A stretch of 18,674 bases of DNA, taken from Kiritimatiellia bacterium (GTDB taxonomy: Bacteria > Verrucomicrobiota > Kiritimatiellia > UBA8416 > JAIOPI01). Position numbers and translations under genes: made by a program. Below, one piece after another: positions 7,271 through 15,731 of the stretch. The notes beneath the pieces were generated by a model. The model was not told the origin of the DNA. It saw only the letters and a program-made list of their open reading frames with translations, and did not search any database. Where the stretch lies: positions 1 to 18,674 of the forward strand of contig JAPKCZ010000009.1 of the NCBI GenBank assembly GCA_028822745.1. The letters run 5' to 3'. Position 1 is the stretch's first letter. Every line of letters begins with the position of its first letter.

Positions 7271-9132
7271 GTACCAATTTTCCCATCGACGATGATGTGA
7301 TTTTCAGAAGCAGAGACCAGGCTGTGGTGGCCAGCCGCATGCATCGACAGCATGCCAACGTGGCGGCTGCGTCTGCCGTTGTATCCGCGATTGTGCATGT
7401 CTTACTGCTTATCTATATGGTCGTGTCGCCACCCCGTCTGGGAATGACATCTGCACGAACCAATCAACCTGACGACGTCGCGCGTGAGCGCTTGCAGGTA
7501 CACAATGTGGACCGTGAGTTGTTTGTCGAAGCGGTCAGGCCCATCGCGACAGCGGAATCGGCCAACATGTTCGCCACGCCTCCCGTTACCGAGAACCTGG
7601 AGGCATTGGCCCCAGCAGCCCCTACGACGGATGTCGCGCCGCCCACTGTCGATGTCGGCGATATTGCCCTGGAAGGCGGGATCTCTGAGCCGCCCATCTC
7701 CCCTCTGGCCGATGGAGAATGGCAGCCACGTCAGGAAATCATCGCCGTCAGCGAAACGTTCGCTCCGACAGAGGTACCCGGCCTTGAGCGACTTCCCGTT
7801 CCTGATGTCGTACGTATTCCGTCGGCGGCTGATGTGGTGCTGCCTGTTGAGCCTGACGATATGACGCTCGAAACGGGACGTGTTGCCATTATACCTCCGG
7901 TCGACGCGATTGGTGCCGGCGGACGATCCGAAGGGCGCGACGTTGGCGTACCTCAGTTGCCTGAAGCCGCAGACATTGATTCGCAGGCCACCGGAAGCAC
8001 GGATGTGCAAGCCCCGGCTGACGCGGTTGTCATTTCCGAGCCGACCACCGAATCTCCGGGCGAAAAATTTATCGAAGCCACTGAGGACATCACCGCGATA
8101 CGTCCCATTGAGGCATTGCTTAAAGCGGAACTCGAGGTCTTCTATGACAAAAGCGAGTTGCAGTACGGCTATTTTCGTCTCGCGATCAATCGTATCGACA
8201 AGGATGTGTTGCCCGTGCTCCCGAAGGACATTCTCTTTGTACAAGACGCGTCTGCCAGTATTGCCGAACGGCGGCTCTATTTTTGTCGTCAGGCCCTGTC
8301 GAACATCGTGGCCAGCGTCGGGCCAAACGACCGCTTCAATGTCGTCACATTCAACGACAAAGCCGAATTCTGTTTCGATGATTGGTCACAGCCCTCAACC
8401 GAATCGTTGGCTCAGGCACGCCGCTTCATTTCGGGTATGCGGTCCAACGGCGAGACCGATATCCTTGCGTCATTGACGCCATTGCTCTCCGTGTCACGCA
8501 CGCCCGGACGGCCCGTGGTTGCGTTGCTGGTGACCGACGGTCTGGCGACGACCGGCTCCACGCGCAGCTCTGACATCATTGGCGAGTTCAGCAAGATCAA
8601 TGACGGCAGTATTTCAGTGTTTGCTATGGGCACCATGAAGAAGGCGAACACATACCTGCTTGACTTGCTGAGTTTTTGCAACCGTGGGGATTCGCGCCTG
8701 ACCGTTGGTGGACGATGGGGCATCCCCGACGCGCTCGAATCACTGATGGCCGAGTTGCGTCAACCGGTGCTTTCGGCCGTCTCGTTGCGCTTCGCCGAAA
8801 GCGCACGATGCGAAGTGTATCCATGGATGACCATGAACCTCTATAGCGACCGACAGTTGTACATCTATGGTCGTTTTCCGCGCGACATGAAAGACTTTAC
8901 GTTTCAAGCCAAAGGCGAAGCAGCCGACGTGGATTGCGATATGATTTTCACCATGAACATTGCTGATGGCCACGTCGTTAAAGACAAAACCATTCGCGAC
9001 ACGTGGGTTCGACAGAAAATTTACACCATCATCGGTGAGTACGCACGGACGCAGGATCCGACGCATTTGCGCGAGATGGACAAAACCGCCGCGACCTATC
9101 GCGTCAAGGTGCCTTACCGCACACGGTTCTAG
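7267..9132 (+). CDS. TonB-like membrane-anchored protein ending in a von Willebrand factor A domain
   Basis: 621 aa from the ATG at 7267, which overlaps the TPR stop (ATGA) and has AGGAG at 7251-7255. A start at 7231 is open but lies inside the TPR gene and has no RBS. Residues 1-30 are cytoplasmic and 31-54 form one transmembrane helix (AAASAVVSAIVHVLLLIYMVV). Residues about 55-280 are a proline-, alanine-, valine- and acid-rich linker (PAAPTTDVAPPTVDV, PLADGEWQP, PEAADID), the layout of TonB/TolA. From about 313 a VWA domain begins: strand ILFVQDASAS with MIDAS residues D327, S329 and S331, then GETD with T397 and LLVTDG with D424, so all the MIDAS positions are present. A C-terminal region of about 100 residues (510-621) looks rich in beta strands. 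No TonB C-terminal domain is seen. With an ExbB/ExbD pair in the same operon it is likely the energised output arm, carrying a metal-dependent binding domain into the periplasm; this role is inferred. Its TAG shares CTAG with the converging gene. Confidence 0.9.
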   Translation: MSTNFPIDDDVIFRSRDQAVVASRMHRQHANVAAASAVVSAIVHVLLLIYMVVSPPRLGMTSARTNQPDDVARERLQVHNVDRELFVEAVRPIATAESANMFATPPVTENLEALAPAAPTTDVAPPTVDVGDIALEGGISEPPISPLADGEWQPRQEIIAVSETFAPTEVPGLERLPVPDVVRIPSAADVVLPVEPDDMTLETGRVAIIPPVDAIGAGGRSEGRDVGVPQLPEAADIDSQATGSTDVQAPADAVVISEPTTESPGEKFIEATEDITAIRPIEALLKAELEVFYDKSELQYGYFRLAINRIDKDVLPVLPKDILFVQDASASIAERRLYFCRQALSNIVASVGPNDRFNVVTFNDKAEFCFDDWSQPSTESLAQARRFISGMRSNGETDILASLTPLLSVSRTPGRPVVALLVTDGLATTGSTRSSDIIGEFSKINDGSISVFAMGTMKKANTYLLDLLSFCNRGDSRLTVGGRWGIPDALESLMAELRQPVLSAVSLRFAESARCEVYPWMTMNLYSDRQLYIYGRFPRDMKDFTFQAKGEAADVDCDMIFTMNIADGHVVKDKTIRDTWVRQKIYTIIGEYARTQDPTHLREMDKTAATYRVKVPYRTRF

Positions 9133-10862
9133 TTCTCGCGAATCGGTTCGCCCCAATAGAGCGGATGGTCAATCTCGAGCATGAAGTCGTCGAGATCGTC
9201 CGATTTGAGAGACCCGTATTTGGCCGACACCGTTTCCCATGGGATCAGCGTCAGCTGTAATGCGTCGCCAGCCTTTTTGGCGGCGATCGGCAGAATCACG
9301 CGGTCGCGCATTCCGAAAACGCGCACGACGCCCGTACCGTCGCCGATGGGCTTGCCTTCGTCGTCCACCAAGCCGGTCACGTAGAACTTGCAGATGAAGT
9401 GCTTGTACAAAGCGCCCTTTTCGGGGCCGCCGGATACGGCGGCCACCGTGCCGCGGGCTGAAATGTCGGCCTTGGGTGCGGGTGCTCGTTCAGCGCTGTT
9501 GTTTGTCTGCGTCGGGCGTTCGATGGTGAGTTCTTTCCAGTCACCCAGCGCCAGTTCGCGCGCCGCAAACATCCACACGACGACACGTGTATTGGCCAAA
9601 CGGTCTTTGCCGCTACGGAGCTCGTTTTTCAGTTCCAATCGTGTTGCGTAAGCGCCGCCGTCATTTTTGATAATGCTGTCGACGGGACGCACCAGCGCAA
9701 TACTAAGTTGCTCCGCAAATCCCGCGTGCTCACCCCAGTTCATCAAGGACTGTGAATAGATGTTCGCAAAACTGTCGCCCAAGACGAGGACGTCGGCCGG
9801 CGCGTCAGTCTTCGCTGCGACGAGGCGTCGAATGTGCACCTGTTCCGCGGCGAAAAGTGTCTGGTTCGTGGGCAGATCCAGCATGAAGGCAATGTCCCCA
9901 AGGTTGGTCACGGTGGCAGCGCTCGTCACACCGGCTGGGCTGCCTTCGGGAAGTGAAAATGTGTCCGTGATAAATTGCGCCGTGCCTTCTGCGACGCGCT
10001 GCATGGCCGTGGGCGTCCAGTGTGTATCGGTTTTTAGATACGCCTGACCAAGCTCGCGTTGGGCAATCAGTGTCGCGGCGGGATCATAGAGGTGTACGCC
10101 CGCGGCGTTGAGCTGATCGCGAAACGCACCATATGAAGAATTTTGAATGGCGGCATCAACCTGCGTGTAGCGCGACGAGAAGACGTCCGGGTAAATACTT
10201 GGTTTGACGGGCACGGGTACGACCACCAATTCGATGTCGTGGCGTCGCAATTCGTCGCGGAAATGAACGATGCCGGTCACGGGGTTGGGTTGAACCGCGT
10301 CGGAGGTTTCGTCGCCGGAGCGTGCACGTTTGCGCAGCTGGCGTGGCTCCAGGAATCCGGGCCCGGTCAGGCTTCGCAGGCCAGGCTCGTAGCCGAGCCA
10401 GCCATCGCGTCCGACAAAGGCTTTTTCGTTGCCGACGCCCATGCGGCACATCAGGACCTGCATCGGTGGACGCGATTCGCGCGCGATCCATGTGATGTCG
10501 TCCATGTCATCTTCAAAGGCGTGGATGCGCTTCAACAACTCGGCATTGGCATCGAGGAAACGATGTAGTCGATCGGGGGCCGCGTGCCACGCGTTGGTCA
10601 TCGCGCCGCCGACACCATCAAAAGCCTTATAATAGGAGAGTTCTGTTACGGGGTCATGGCGTAGGTATTCGCGCAGCCCGCGGCGGTGTTGCGTGAAGGG
10701 TACAACGAGGATCGCCGTCAGGAAGAGGATCGTAATGAAGCGTGCCTGCTCGTGCGTGATGTGCGTTTCGCCAATCTCGGAACGCGCCTGCGCTTCACGC
10801 GACACCGACATGGGGGTGCTTGGCGTGGTGGGTTTTTTTGGCGTGTGTGATAAAGACGACAT
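9129..10862 (-). CDS. AlgJ/AlgX-like SGNH O-acetyltransferase component with an extra C-terminal domain
   Basis: 577 aa. Residues 1-40 are polar (proline/serine/threonine-rich), 42-57 form a transmembrane anchor, and the rest is probably periplasmic. The AlgJ/AlgX/DHHW features are present: FVGRDGWLGY at 149-158, VVVPVPVKPSIYP around 213-224, the D-x-H pair in LKTDTHWTP (D279, H281) and the nucleophile block VLVLGDSFANIYS (S364). Together these form an SGNH-type Asp-His-Ser triad. The family takes acetyl groups passed through the membrane by an AlgI-type protein and puts them on an extracytoplasmic polysaccharide. After a linker (450-465) a further domain of about 110 residues follows, with TVAAVS, YKHFICKFYVTGL, VVRVFGMRDR, LQLTLIPWETV and HPLYWGE, absent from the shorter AlgJ. 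It starts 12 bases after the MBOAT gene. The substrate polysaccharide cannot be named from the sequence. Confidence 0.88.
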   Translation of the reverse strand: MSSLSHTPKKPTTPSTPMSVSREAQARSEIGETHITHEQARFITILFLTAILVVPFTQHRRGLREYLRHDPVTELSYYKAFDGVGGAMTNAWHAAPDRLHRFLDANAELLKRIHAFEDDMDDITWIARESRPPMQVLMCRMGVGNEKAFVGRDGWLGYEPGLRSLTGPGFLEPRQLRKRARSGDETSDAVQPNPVTGIVHFRDELRRHDIELVVVPVPVKPSIYPDVFSSRYTQVDAAIQNSSYGAFRDQLNAAGVHLYDPAATLIAQRELGQAYLKTDTHWTPTAMQRVAEGTAQFITDTFSLPEGSPAGVTSAATVTNLGDIAFMLDLPTNQTLFAAEQVHIRRLVAAKTDAPADVLVLGDSFANIYSQSLMNWGEHAGFAEQLSIALVRPVDSIIKNDGGAYATRLELKNELRSGKDRLANTRVVVWMFAARELALGDWKELTIERPTQTNNSAERAPAPKADISARGTVAAVSGGPEKGALYKHFICKFYVTGLVDDEGKPIGDGTGVVRVFGMRDRVILPIAAKKAGDALQLTLIPWETVSAKYGSLKSDDLDDFMLEIDHPLYWGEPIREN

Positions 10863-10874
10863 AAGCGCTTCTGA

Positions 10875-12347
10875 CTAAAAAATGAAATAAATAAAAGGGT
10901 GAAAACTGGTGGCGACGAGCAGCAGAATGGCGGCAAAAAAGAGCGTGAAAATGACGGCAATTTTGGGCCAGCCGATGTGGCGCGTGAAGTCCCATGTTTG
11001 GATGCCGAACCAGCTCACCAATCCTGCAATGAAGACCGTGCTGGCGTGGTAGGGGGTATAGATGGCTGCGCCAACCAAGGGGGCGGCGGCTGTGTTGGCG
11101 CCAAGGCCGAGCATGGCGCCGCAATAATTTAGGGCGGACGGTAAATCCGCCGCGCGGAAAAAGACCCACGTGAAGAGCACGATTATATAGGTGATGGCAA
11201 TTCGCGCGATTGCGGGTAGACGTGCGTAAGCGCTGTTCTTGCCGCGCAAGCGCTCCAGGGCCAGCATGCCGCCGTGAATGCCGCCCCAGATCACAAAGTT
11301 CCATGAGGCGCCGTGCCACAGTCCACCCAGTAGCATCACCATCATCAGGTTGGCATAAGTGCGCGCGTGGCTTCCGCGGTTTCCGCCCAGCGGAATGTAG
11401 AGGTAGTCGCGCAACCATGATGACAGCGACAAGTGCCAGCGCTGCCAGAATTCGGTGATCGATTGTGATCGGTACGGGGAATCGAAGTTCTTGGCGAACA
11501 TGAAGCCCATTTGCAGGCCCAGGCCGATGGCCATGTCCGAGTAAGCGCTGAAATCGAAATAGATCTGAAAAGAATAAGCGACTGCGCCAAACCAGGCATC
11601 GATCGTCGTCAACGCGCCTGCCCCGAAGCATTGATCGGCGACTTTGCCGCACGGGTCGGCCAGCAACACTTTTTTGGCGAGGCCCATGCCGATGAAGGTG
11701 CAGCCGCGTGCAAACTTCTGGAATGTGTGCGTGCGTGCGTAAATTTGATCGGCGACTTCTTGAAAACGAATAATGGGGCCAGCCACGAGTTGCGGGAACA
11801 TCGAGACATAGCAGGCGAAGTCGGTCCAGTTGCGGATGGCGCGTGCGTCGCCGCGATAGATGTCGATGCTGTAGCTCATCGATTGGAAGGTGTAGAAGCT
11901 GATGCCGAGCGGCAGTGTGATTCGCAGAAAGTGTTCGACGGATGCGGTCTCCGTGCCGAAGGTCGCCATCATGGTGTTCCAGCTATCGATGCCAAAGTTG
12001 AAATACTTAAAGAAGCCCAGAAGCGACAAGTTGGTGCAGATTGAAATAAACAAGGCGATCTTCTGGTGGCGCGTTCGGGTGCCTCCGCGCGTCAACTCCG
12101 GGATCTCGCCGCGACGTCGCTCGCGCCCAAGTGCGCCGACCATCCACAGGCCGCAGAAATAGTCCACCAGTGTCGAAAACAGCATCAACACAAAGAAGAG
12201 CGGGTTCGCCCATCCATAGAATATATAACTAACCAGTGTCAGGAAGGCGTGCTTCGCTTGGCGTGGTGCAAAGCGGTGCAGCAGGTAGTATCCGCCCAGG
12301 ACCAGGGGCAAGAAGTAGAACAGAAATAGAATCGAGCTGAAAACCAT
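10875..12347 (-). CDS. algI: AlgI-type membrane-bound O-acyltransferase (MBOAT)
   Basis: 490 aa, polytopic with roughly ten or more hydrophobic segments. The N-terminus MVFSSILFLFYFLPLVLGGY is the usual AlgI opening, which supports the start although no Shine-Dalgarno is seen. Family blocks follow in order: LPLGISFYTFQSMSYSIDIYRG (146-166), FPQLVAGPIIRF (184-195), YFDFSAYSDMAIGLG (263-277), FWQRWHLSLSSWLRDYLYIPLGGNR (300-324) and GLWHGASWNFVIWGGIHG (342-359). H305 and H345 occupy the conserved histidine positions; H345 is the expected catalytic residue. AlgI moves acetyl groups from a cytoplasmic donor across the membrane to an AlgJ/AlgX-like partner, here the next gene 12 bases downstream. 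The symbol marks the family; the polymer need not be alginate, and no alginate genes are seen. Confidence 0.92.
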   Translation of the reverse strand: MVFSSILFLFYFLPLVLGGYYLLHRFAPRQAKHAFLTLVSYIFYGWANPLFFVLMLFSTLVDYFCGLWMVGALGRERRRGEIPELTRGGTRTRHQKIALFISICTNLSLLGFFKYFNFGIDSWNTMMATFGTETASVEHFLRITLPLGISFYTFQSMSYSIDIYRGDARAIRNWTDFACYVSMFPQLVAGPIIRFQEVADQIYARTHTFQKFARGCTFIGMGLAKKVLLADPCGKVADQCFGAGALTTIDAWFGAVAYSFQIYFDFSAYSDMAIGLGLQMGFMFAKNFDSPYRSQSITEFWQRWHLSLSSWLRDYLYIPLGGNRGSHARTYANLMMVMLLGGLWHGASWNFVIWGGIHGGMLALERLRGKNSAYARLPAIARIAITYIIVLFTWVFFRAADLPSALNYCGAMLGLGANTAAAPLVGAAIYTPYHASTVFIAGLVSWFGIQTWDFTRHIGWPKIAVIFTLFFAAILLLVATSFHPFIYFIF

Positions 12348-12367
12348 AGCGGGTCAGTGTGTTGTCT

Positions 12368-12380
12368 CGCGCACCGCGCG
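12368..12380 (-). other. Intercistronic hairpin between the SNF2 and MBOAT genes
   Basis: In the 45-base gap, CGCGC (12368-12372) and GCGCG (12376-12380) can pair around a three-base loop. No T run follows on the minus strand, so it is not a standard intrinsic terminator; it could slow transcription or shape the message between two genes of one operon. It may also be chance in GC-rich DNA. Confidence 0.3.
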
Positions 12381-12392
12381 TCAAACAGGATA

Positions 12393-15300
12393 TCAGCTCA
12401 ACAGCAATTCGAGGTCTTTGCGTTCCAGGCCGCGAATCAAGCTGTTGTCGGCTCCGATAATAGCGTCAGCAAGGGCTTTTTTGGATTTCTGAAGCTCGAG
12501 AACTTTCTCTTCGACCGTGTCCTTGGCGATGAAGCGATAGGCGAACACATTGCGTTTCTGGCCAATGCGGTGGGCGCGATCGATGGCCTGGCTCTCGACG
12601 GCGGGATTCCACCAGGGGTCCAATAGGAAGACATATTCTGCGGCCGTTAGATTCAATCCGTAGCCGCCAGCCTTGAGGCTGATCAGGAACACCTTGCAAT
12701 CGTCGTCGTTTTGGAAGCGGTCGACCTTTTCTTCGCGATTGCGCGTTTTGCCGTCGAGGTATTCATATGTGATGTTGAGCTCATCGAGGCGATCGCGCAC
12801 AATCGAAAGGAGGCTGGTGAACTGCGAAAACGCCAGTACTTTTCGCCCGCTGTTGACGACTTCGTCCACGGTGTCGACAAAAGCGTCAATTTTGGCGCTG
12901 TGTTCGCCTCTGCGTTTGGGATCGACGAGCCCGGGATGGCAGGCGACCTGGCGTAAACGCAACAGCGCTTCGAGCACTTGAATTTTGTTCTGTTTGAAGC
13001 CCTGCTCGTCCGGTTGCGTGAGCAACGCGTCGCGATAATGAGTTCGCAGTTCGTCGTAAAGTTTGCGTTGCTCGGGAAGCAGTTCGCAAAAAATGGTTTC
13101 TTCCAGCTTTTCGGGCAGGTCTTTGGCGACTTGTGATTTCGTACGCCGCAGGACGAAAGGGCGGACCGCGCGTGAGATCAGCTCGCGTGCACCGTCGTGA
13201 ATTTCGCCGTCCGAGGAAATGCTGCGCTCGAAGACGCGCGATGAACCAAGCATGCCCGGGTTCAGGAATTCAAACAGACTCCAGAGTTCGCCGATGTGGT
13301 TTTCGATGGGCGTACCGCTCAAGGCAAGACGGTGGCGCCCTTTAAGAAGGCGAGCCGCCTTGGCCGTGGCCGTAGAGGCGTTCTTGATGGCTTGGGCTTC
13401 ATCCAGAATAATGTTGTGGAACGTGATGTTCCGCAACTGCACGGCGTCGCTGCGCACGGTGCCGTAGGTCATGAGCACGATGTCGTAGCCTTTGAAGGCG
13501 GCGAGTGAGGTGTCGCGATTGGGGCCGGTGTTACGGAGCACGCGTAGCTGCGGGGCGAATTTCCTGGCTTCGCGTTGCCAGTTGAAGACGAGTGAGCGTG
13601 GTACAACGATCAGTGACGGTTCCGCGTTTGGGTCTCGCTTGCCGTTGCGGCACAAGGATTCAGCGTGGTGCGCCAGTAGCGCCAGTATCTGAATCGTTTT
13701 GCCCAGGCCCATGTCGTCGGCCAGGCAGCCGCCCAACCCGAACTGTTGTAGAAAAATGAGCCATCCCAGACCTTCTTCTTGGTAGGGGCGCAGCGTGCCG
13801 ACAAACGACGCCGGTGCCGGACATGAGGCAACGGAGGAAAAACCGGACAATTGGTCGCGTACGCGTTGGAACGTTTCGTCGCAGATGGCGCTGGATTGTT
13901 CGAGCAGCAATGCGTCGAGGAACATCGCCTGTGTGGCCTTGAAGCGCAGGTTACCGTCGACGATGTCGGCCGAATCCAGAAGATAGCGGTGCTTCTCCAG
14001 CCATTCTTCGGGAAGCATGCCCACGGAGCCGTCGCCAAGCATCACGGAAGATTCGCCTGCGCGTGCTGCTTTTAGAATGGCGGGAATGCCGATGCTGACG
14101 TCGCCGAAATCGCAGCGCGCGTTCAAATCAAACCAATCGACGCCCGACGATACTTTAAAGGATATTTCGCCGACACGCCGAAACGGTTTGCCGTGGGCGA
14201 GTACGCGCCAGCCGAGGTCCATGAGTGCTTCGGCGGCGCGTGGAAAGTTGCGCACAGGGACACTGTAAAGGTGGTTCGGGTGATGCACGGCGTAGGGTGG
14301 AATGTTGATGCCACTTGCTTGTAATTGCCGCTCGAGCCCTGCTTCGTAGTGCGTGTCGCGCGACAGCATGTGGCGACCGTCGGGGGACAGTAGGGCGCTG
14401 CCGTCATGTCGTGGGTCAATTTCAACGGGGCCATAGGCCACGCGCAGGTCGACAAAAAGCGTGTTCTCGTCACCCGTGGGATCAAGCAGGGCGTGTAGCA
14501 CGGCAACGGGTTTCGGTGTGCTCGGCGTAATGTTCAATGAAGCGGGTAGGGTCAGTGGTGGTAAGTGCTTCAGCGCGAACAGTGCTTTAAGGAAAGCATC
14601 CAGGTCGGATCGTTCAACGCGCAGTTCGCTGTCGGCGCCAAAAACCTCAGGCGCCTGGCATAGGCCGCAGTGTTCCGCACGCGCAATGCAATCGTTGTAG
14701 ACAACGTGGTCGGATTCGAGCAGTGCGATCACCTCTGAAAGCGGAAGCTCTTGCTCACCACTGTGCATGCGGGCCTCGAACACAAAAGCACCATCGGGTG
14801 TCGGTTCGGACAATGCTAGGCGCATTTGCCAGGGCGGCGTGTCGCGCCAGTGCAACACCGTTTCGTTGGCTTCGCTCTCGCCGTCCCATCGAAAAAAGCG
14901 GCCGCTTTTGCAAAGTTTCGGCAGGATCACGTGATCGATGGCGGGCGGAACCACGACTTGGTCCCGCGTGCGGCCGTCGTCATAAACGCTGGGTTCTGCT
15001 GAACGTAATAATGTTAGCACTTCGCGATCGGTGGCGTCGTGCAGACCCACGCCGGCGCGGTGGCCCTGCTGTAGGCGCCGAGGTTTGCTCCATGTCCCGG
15101 ACTTCAGTCGCCGACGTTGGCAGAAGCGCAGCCGTAAATGTCCTGACGTTTGTGCGAGCGGCGAGGTGTCGAGCATGTAGTGGATTTCGAAATCATCTGC
15201 CGGCGTGGCCGAATGCGGCGAGTGCTGATGTCGGCGCAGGCGCTGAACGGCGGCCGCCCAATCTGGCGATTCGGGCTGATCATTGCTGCCTGAGCGCAGG

Positions 15301-15692
15301 CGTCGCAGCGTTTCCTCGTAGTCCGGGCGGGGCATCGTAAACGCTTCGCTGGAATCTTCGTGAATGTCGAAGGCCACGTCGCCGAAGGCTTCGGCGCCGC
15401 GAAGAAATTCCAGTTTGGTGGGGTCGGGGGCGCGTTCATCGATGATGCGCATCAAGGCGTAAACGTGTTTGCAGGGGCCGTGTCCTTCAAAATAGGGGCA
15501 GTCACACGACAGGCAGAACCCGTTCTCCTCTTTCTGGATCGCGAGGAAATAAGACGTGTCCCCTTCGCACGAGGCATGGACAGAGTCCCGCGTAAACGCG
15601 TCGACTTCGACGCGCCCCTGTTTAAGGCAGTTTTCTCCCCGCGCTCTGATCTGCGGTGAGAAAACATGGGCATAATGGCTGGCCAATTTCAT
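12393..15692 (-). CDS. SWIM zinc-finger SNF2-family DEAD/H-box helicase
   Basis: 1099 aa from the ATG at 15692; a TTG one codon earlier is the other option. An N-terminal SWIM motif (C63-x-C65-x8-C74-x-H76, in SCDCPYFEGHGPCKHV) is expected to bind zinc and nucleic acid or protein. A long middle part (about 100-610) is the bacterial SNF2-associated region. The helicase core follows: LADDMGLGKTIQILALLAH with the Walker A lysine K665, VVPRSLVFNW (Ia), ILDEAQAIKN with D764-E-A-Q (II), LSGTPIENHIGELWSLFEFL (III), VLAFSQFTSLLSIV (IV), LISLKAGGYGLNLTAA (V) and QAIDRAHRIGQKRNVFAYRF near 1034-1053 (VI). All ATPase motifs look intact, so it should be an active dsDNA translocase of the HepA/Rad54-like bacterial class. 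It precedes the MBOAT gene by 45 bases on the same strand; no functional link to O-acetylation is known to me. Confidence 0.93.
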   Translation of the reverse strand: MKLASHYAHVFSPQIRARGENCLKQGRVEVDAFTRDSVHASCEGDTSYFLAIQKEENGFCLSCDCPYFEGHGPCKHVYALMRIIDERAPDPTKLEFLRGAEAFGDVAFDIHEDSSEAFTMPRPDYEETLRRLRSGSNDQPESPDWAAAVQRLRRHQHSPHSATPADDFEIHYMLDTSPLAQTSGHLRLRFCQRRRLKSGTWSKPRRLQQGHRAGVGLHDATDREVLTLLRSAEPSVYDDGRTRDQVVVPPAIDHVILPKLCKSGRFFRWDGESEANETVLHWRDTPPWQMRLALSEPTPDGAFVFEARMHSGEQELPLSEVIALLESDHVVYNDCIARAEHCGLCQAPEVFGADSELRVERSDLDAFLKALFALKHLPPLTLPASLNITPSTPKPVAVLHALLDPTGDENTLFVDLRVAYGPVEIDPRHDGSALLSPDGRHMLSRDTHYEAGLERQLQASGINIPPYAVHHPNHLYSVPVRNFPRAAEALMDLGWRVLAHGKPFRRVGEISFKVSSGVDWFDLNARCDFGDVSIGIPAILKAARAGESSVMLGDGSVGMLPEEWLEKHRYLLDSADIVDGNLRFKATQAMFLDALLLEQSSAICDETFQRVRDQLSGFSSVASCPAPASFVGTLRPYQEEGLGWLIFLQQFGLGGCLADDMGLGKTIQILALLAHHAESLCRNGKRDPNAEPSLIVVPRSLVFNWQREARKFAPQLRVLRNTGPNRDTSLAAFKGYDIVLMTYGTVRSDAVQLRNITFHNIILDEAQAIKNASTATAKAARLLKGRHRLALSGTPIENHIGELWSLFEFLNPGMLGSSRVFERSISSDGEIHDGARELISRAVRPFVLRRTKSQVAKDLPEKLEETIFCELLPEQRKLYDELRTHYRDALLTQPDEQGFKQNKIQVLEALLRLRQVACHPGLVDPKRRGEHSAKIDAFVDTVDEVVNSGRKVLAFSQFTSLLSIVRDRLDELNITYEYLDGKTRNREEKVDRFQNDDDCKVFLISLKAGGYGLNLTAAEYVFLLDPWWNPAVESQAIDRAHRIGQKRNVFAYRFIAKDTVEEKVLELQKSKKALADAIIGADNSLIRGLERKDLELLLS

Positions 15693-15701
15693 CAATCAGC
15701 C

Positions 15702-15731
15702 ATGATAGGCACAAATAGTTATTGGTTACAA
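15702..15731 (-). promoter_or_regulatory. Candidate promoter of the SNF2-algI-algJ-like unit
   Basis: On the minus strand TATCAT (plus 15702-15707, 5/6 to the -10 consensus) lies 18 bases from TTGTAA (plus 15726-15731, 4/6 to the -35 consensus). Transcription would start only a few bases before the ATG at 15692, giving an almost leaderless message, which fits the missing Shine-Dalgarno. Sequence match only. Confidence 0.35.

Noticed and set aside
7402..8244. Long open frame of 280 codons on the minus strand opposite the VWA gene.
   Set aside because: It is antisense to the low-complexity linker and rich in Arg/Gly; the plus-strand frame has a membrane helix, linker and VWA motifs, so this is a shadow.
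14723..15340. Open frame of 205 codons on the plus strand opposite the helicase gene.
   Set aside because: Arg/Ala/Cys-rich antisense reading of the SNF2-associated region with no motif; the minus-strand protein explains this stretch.
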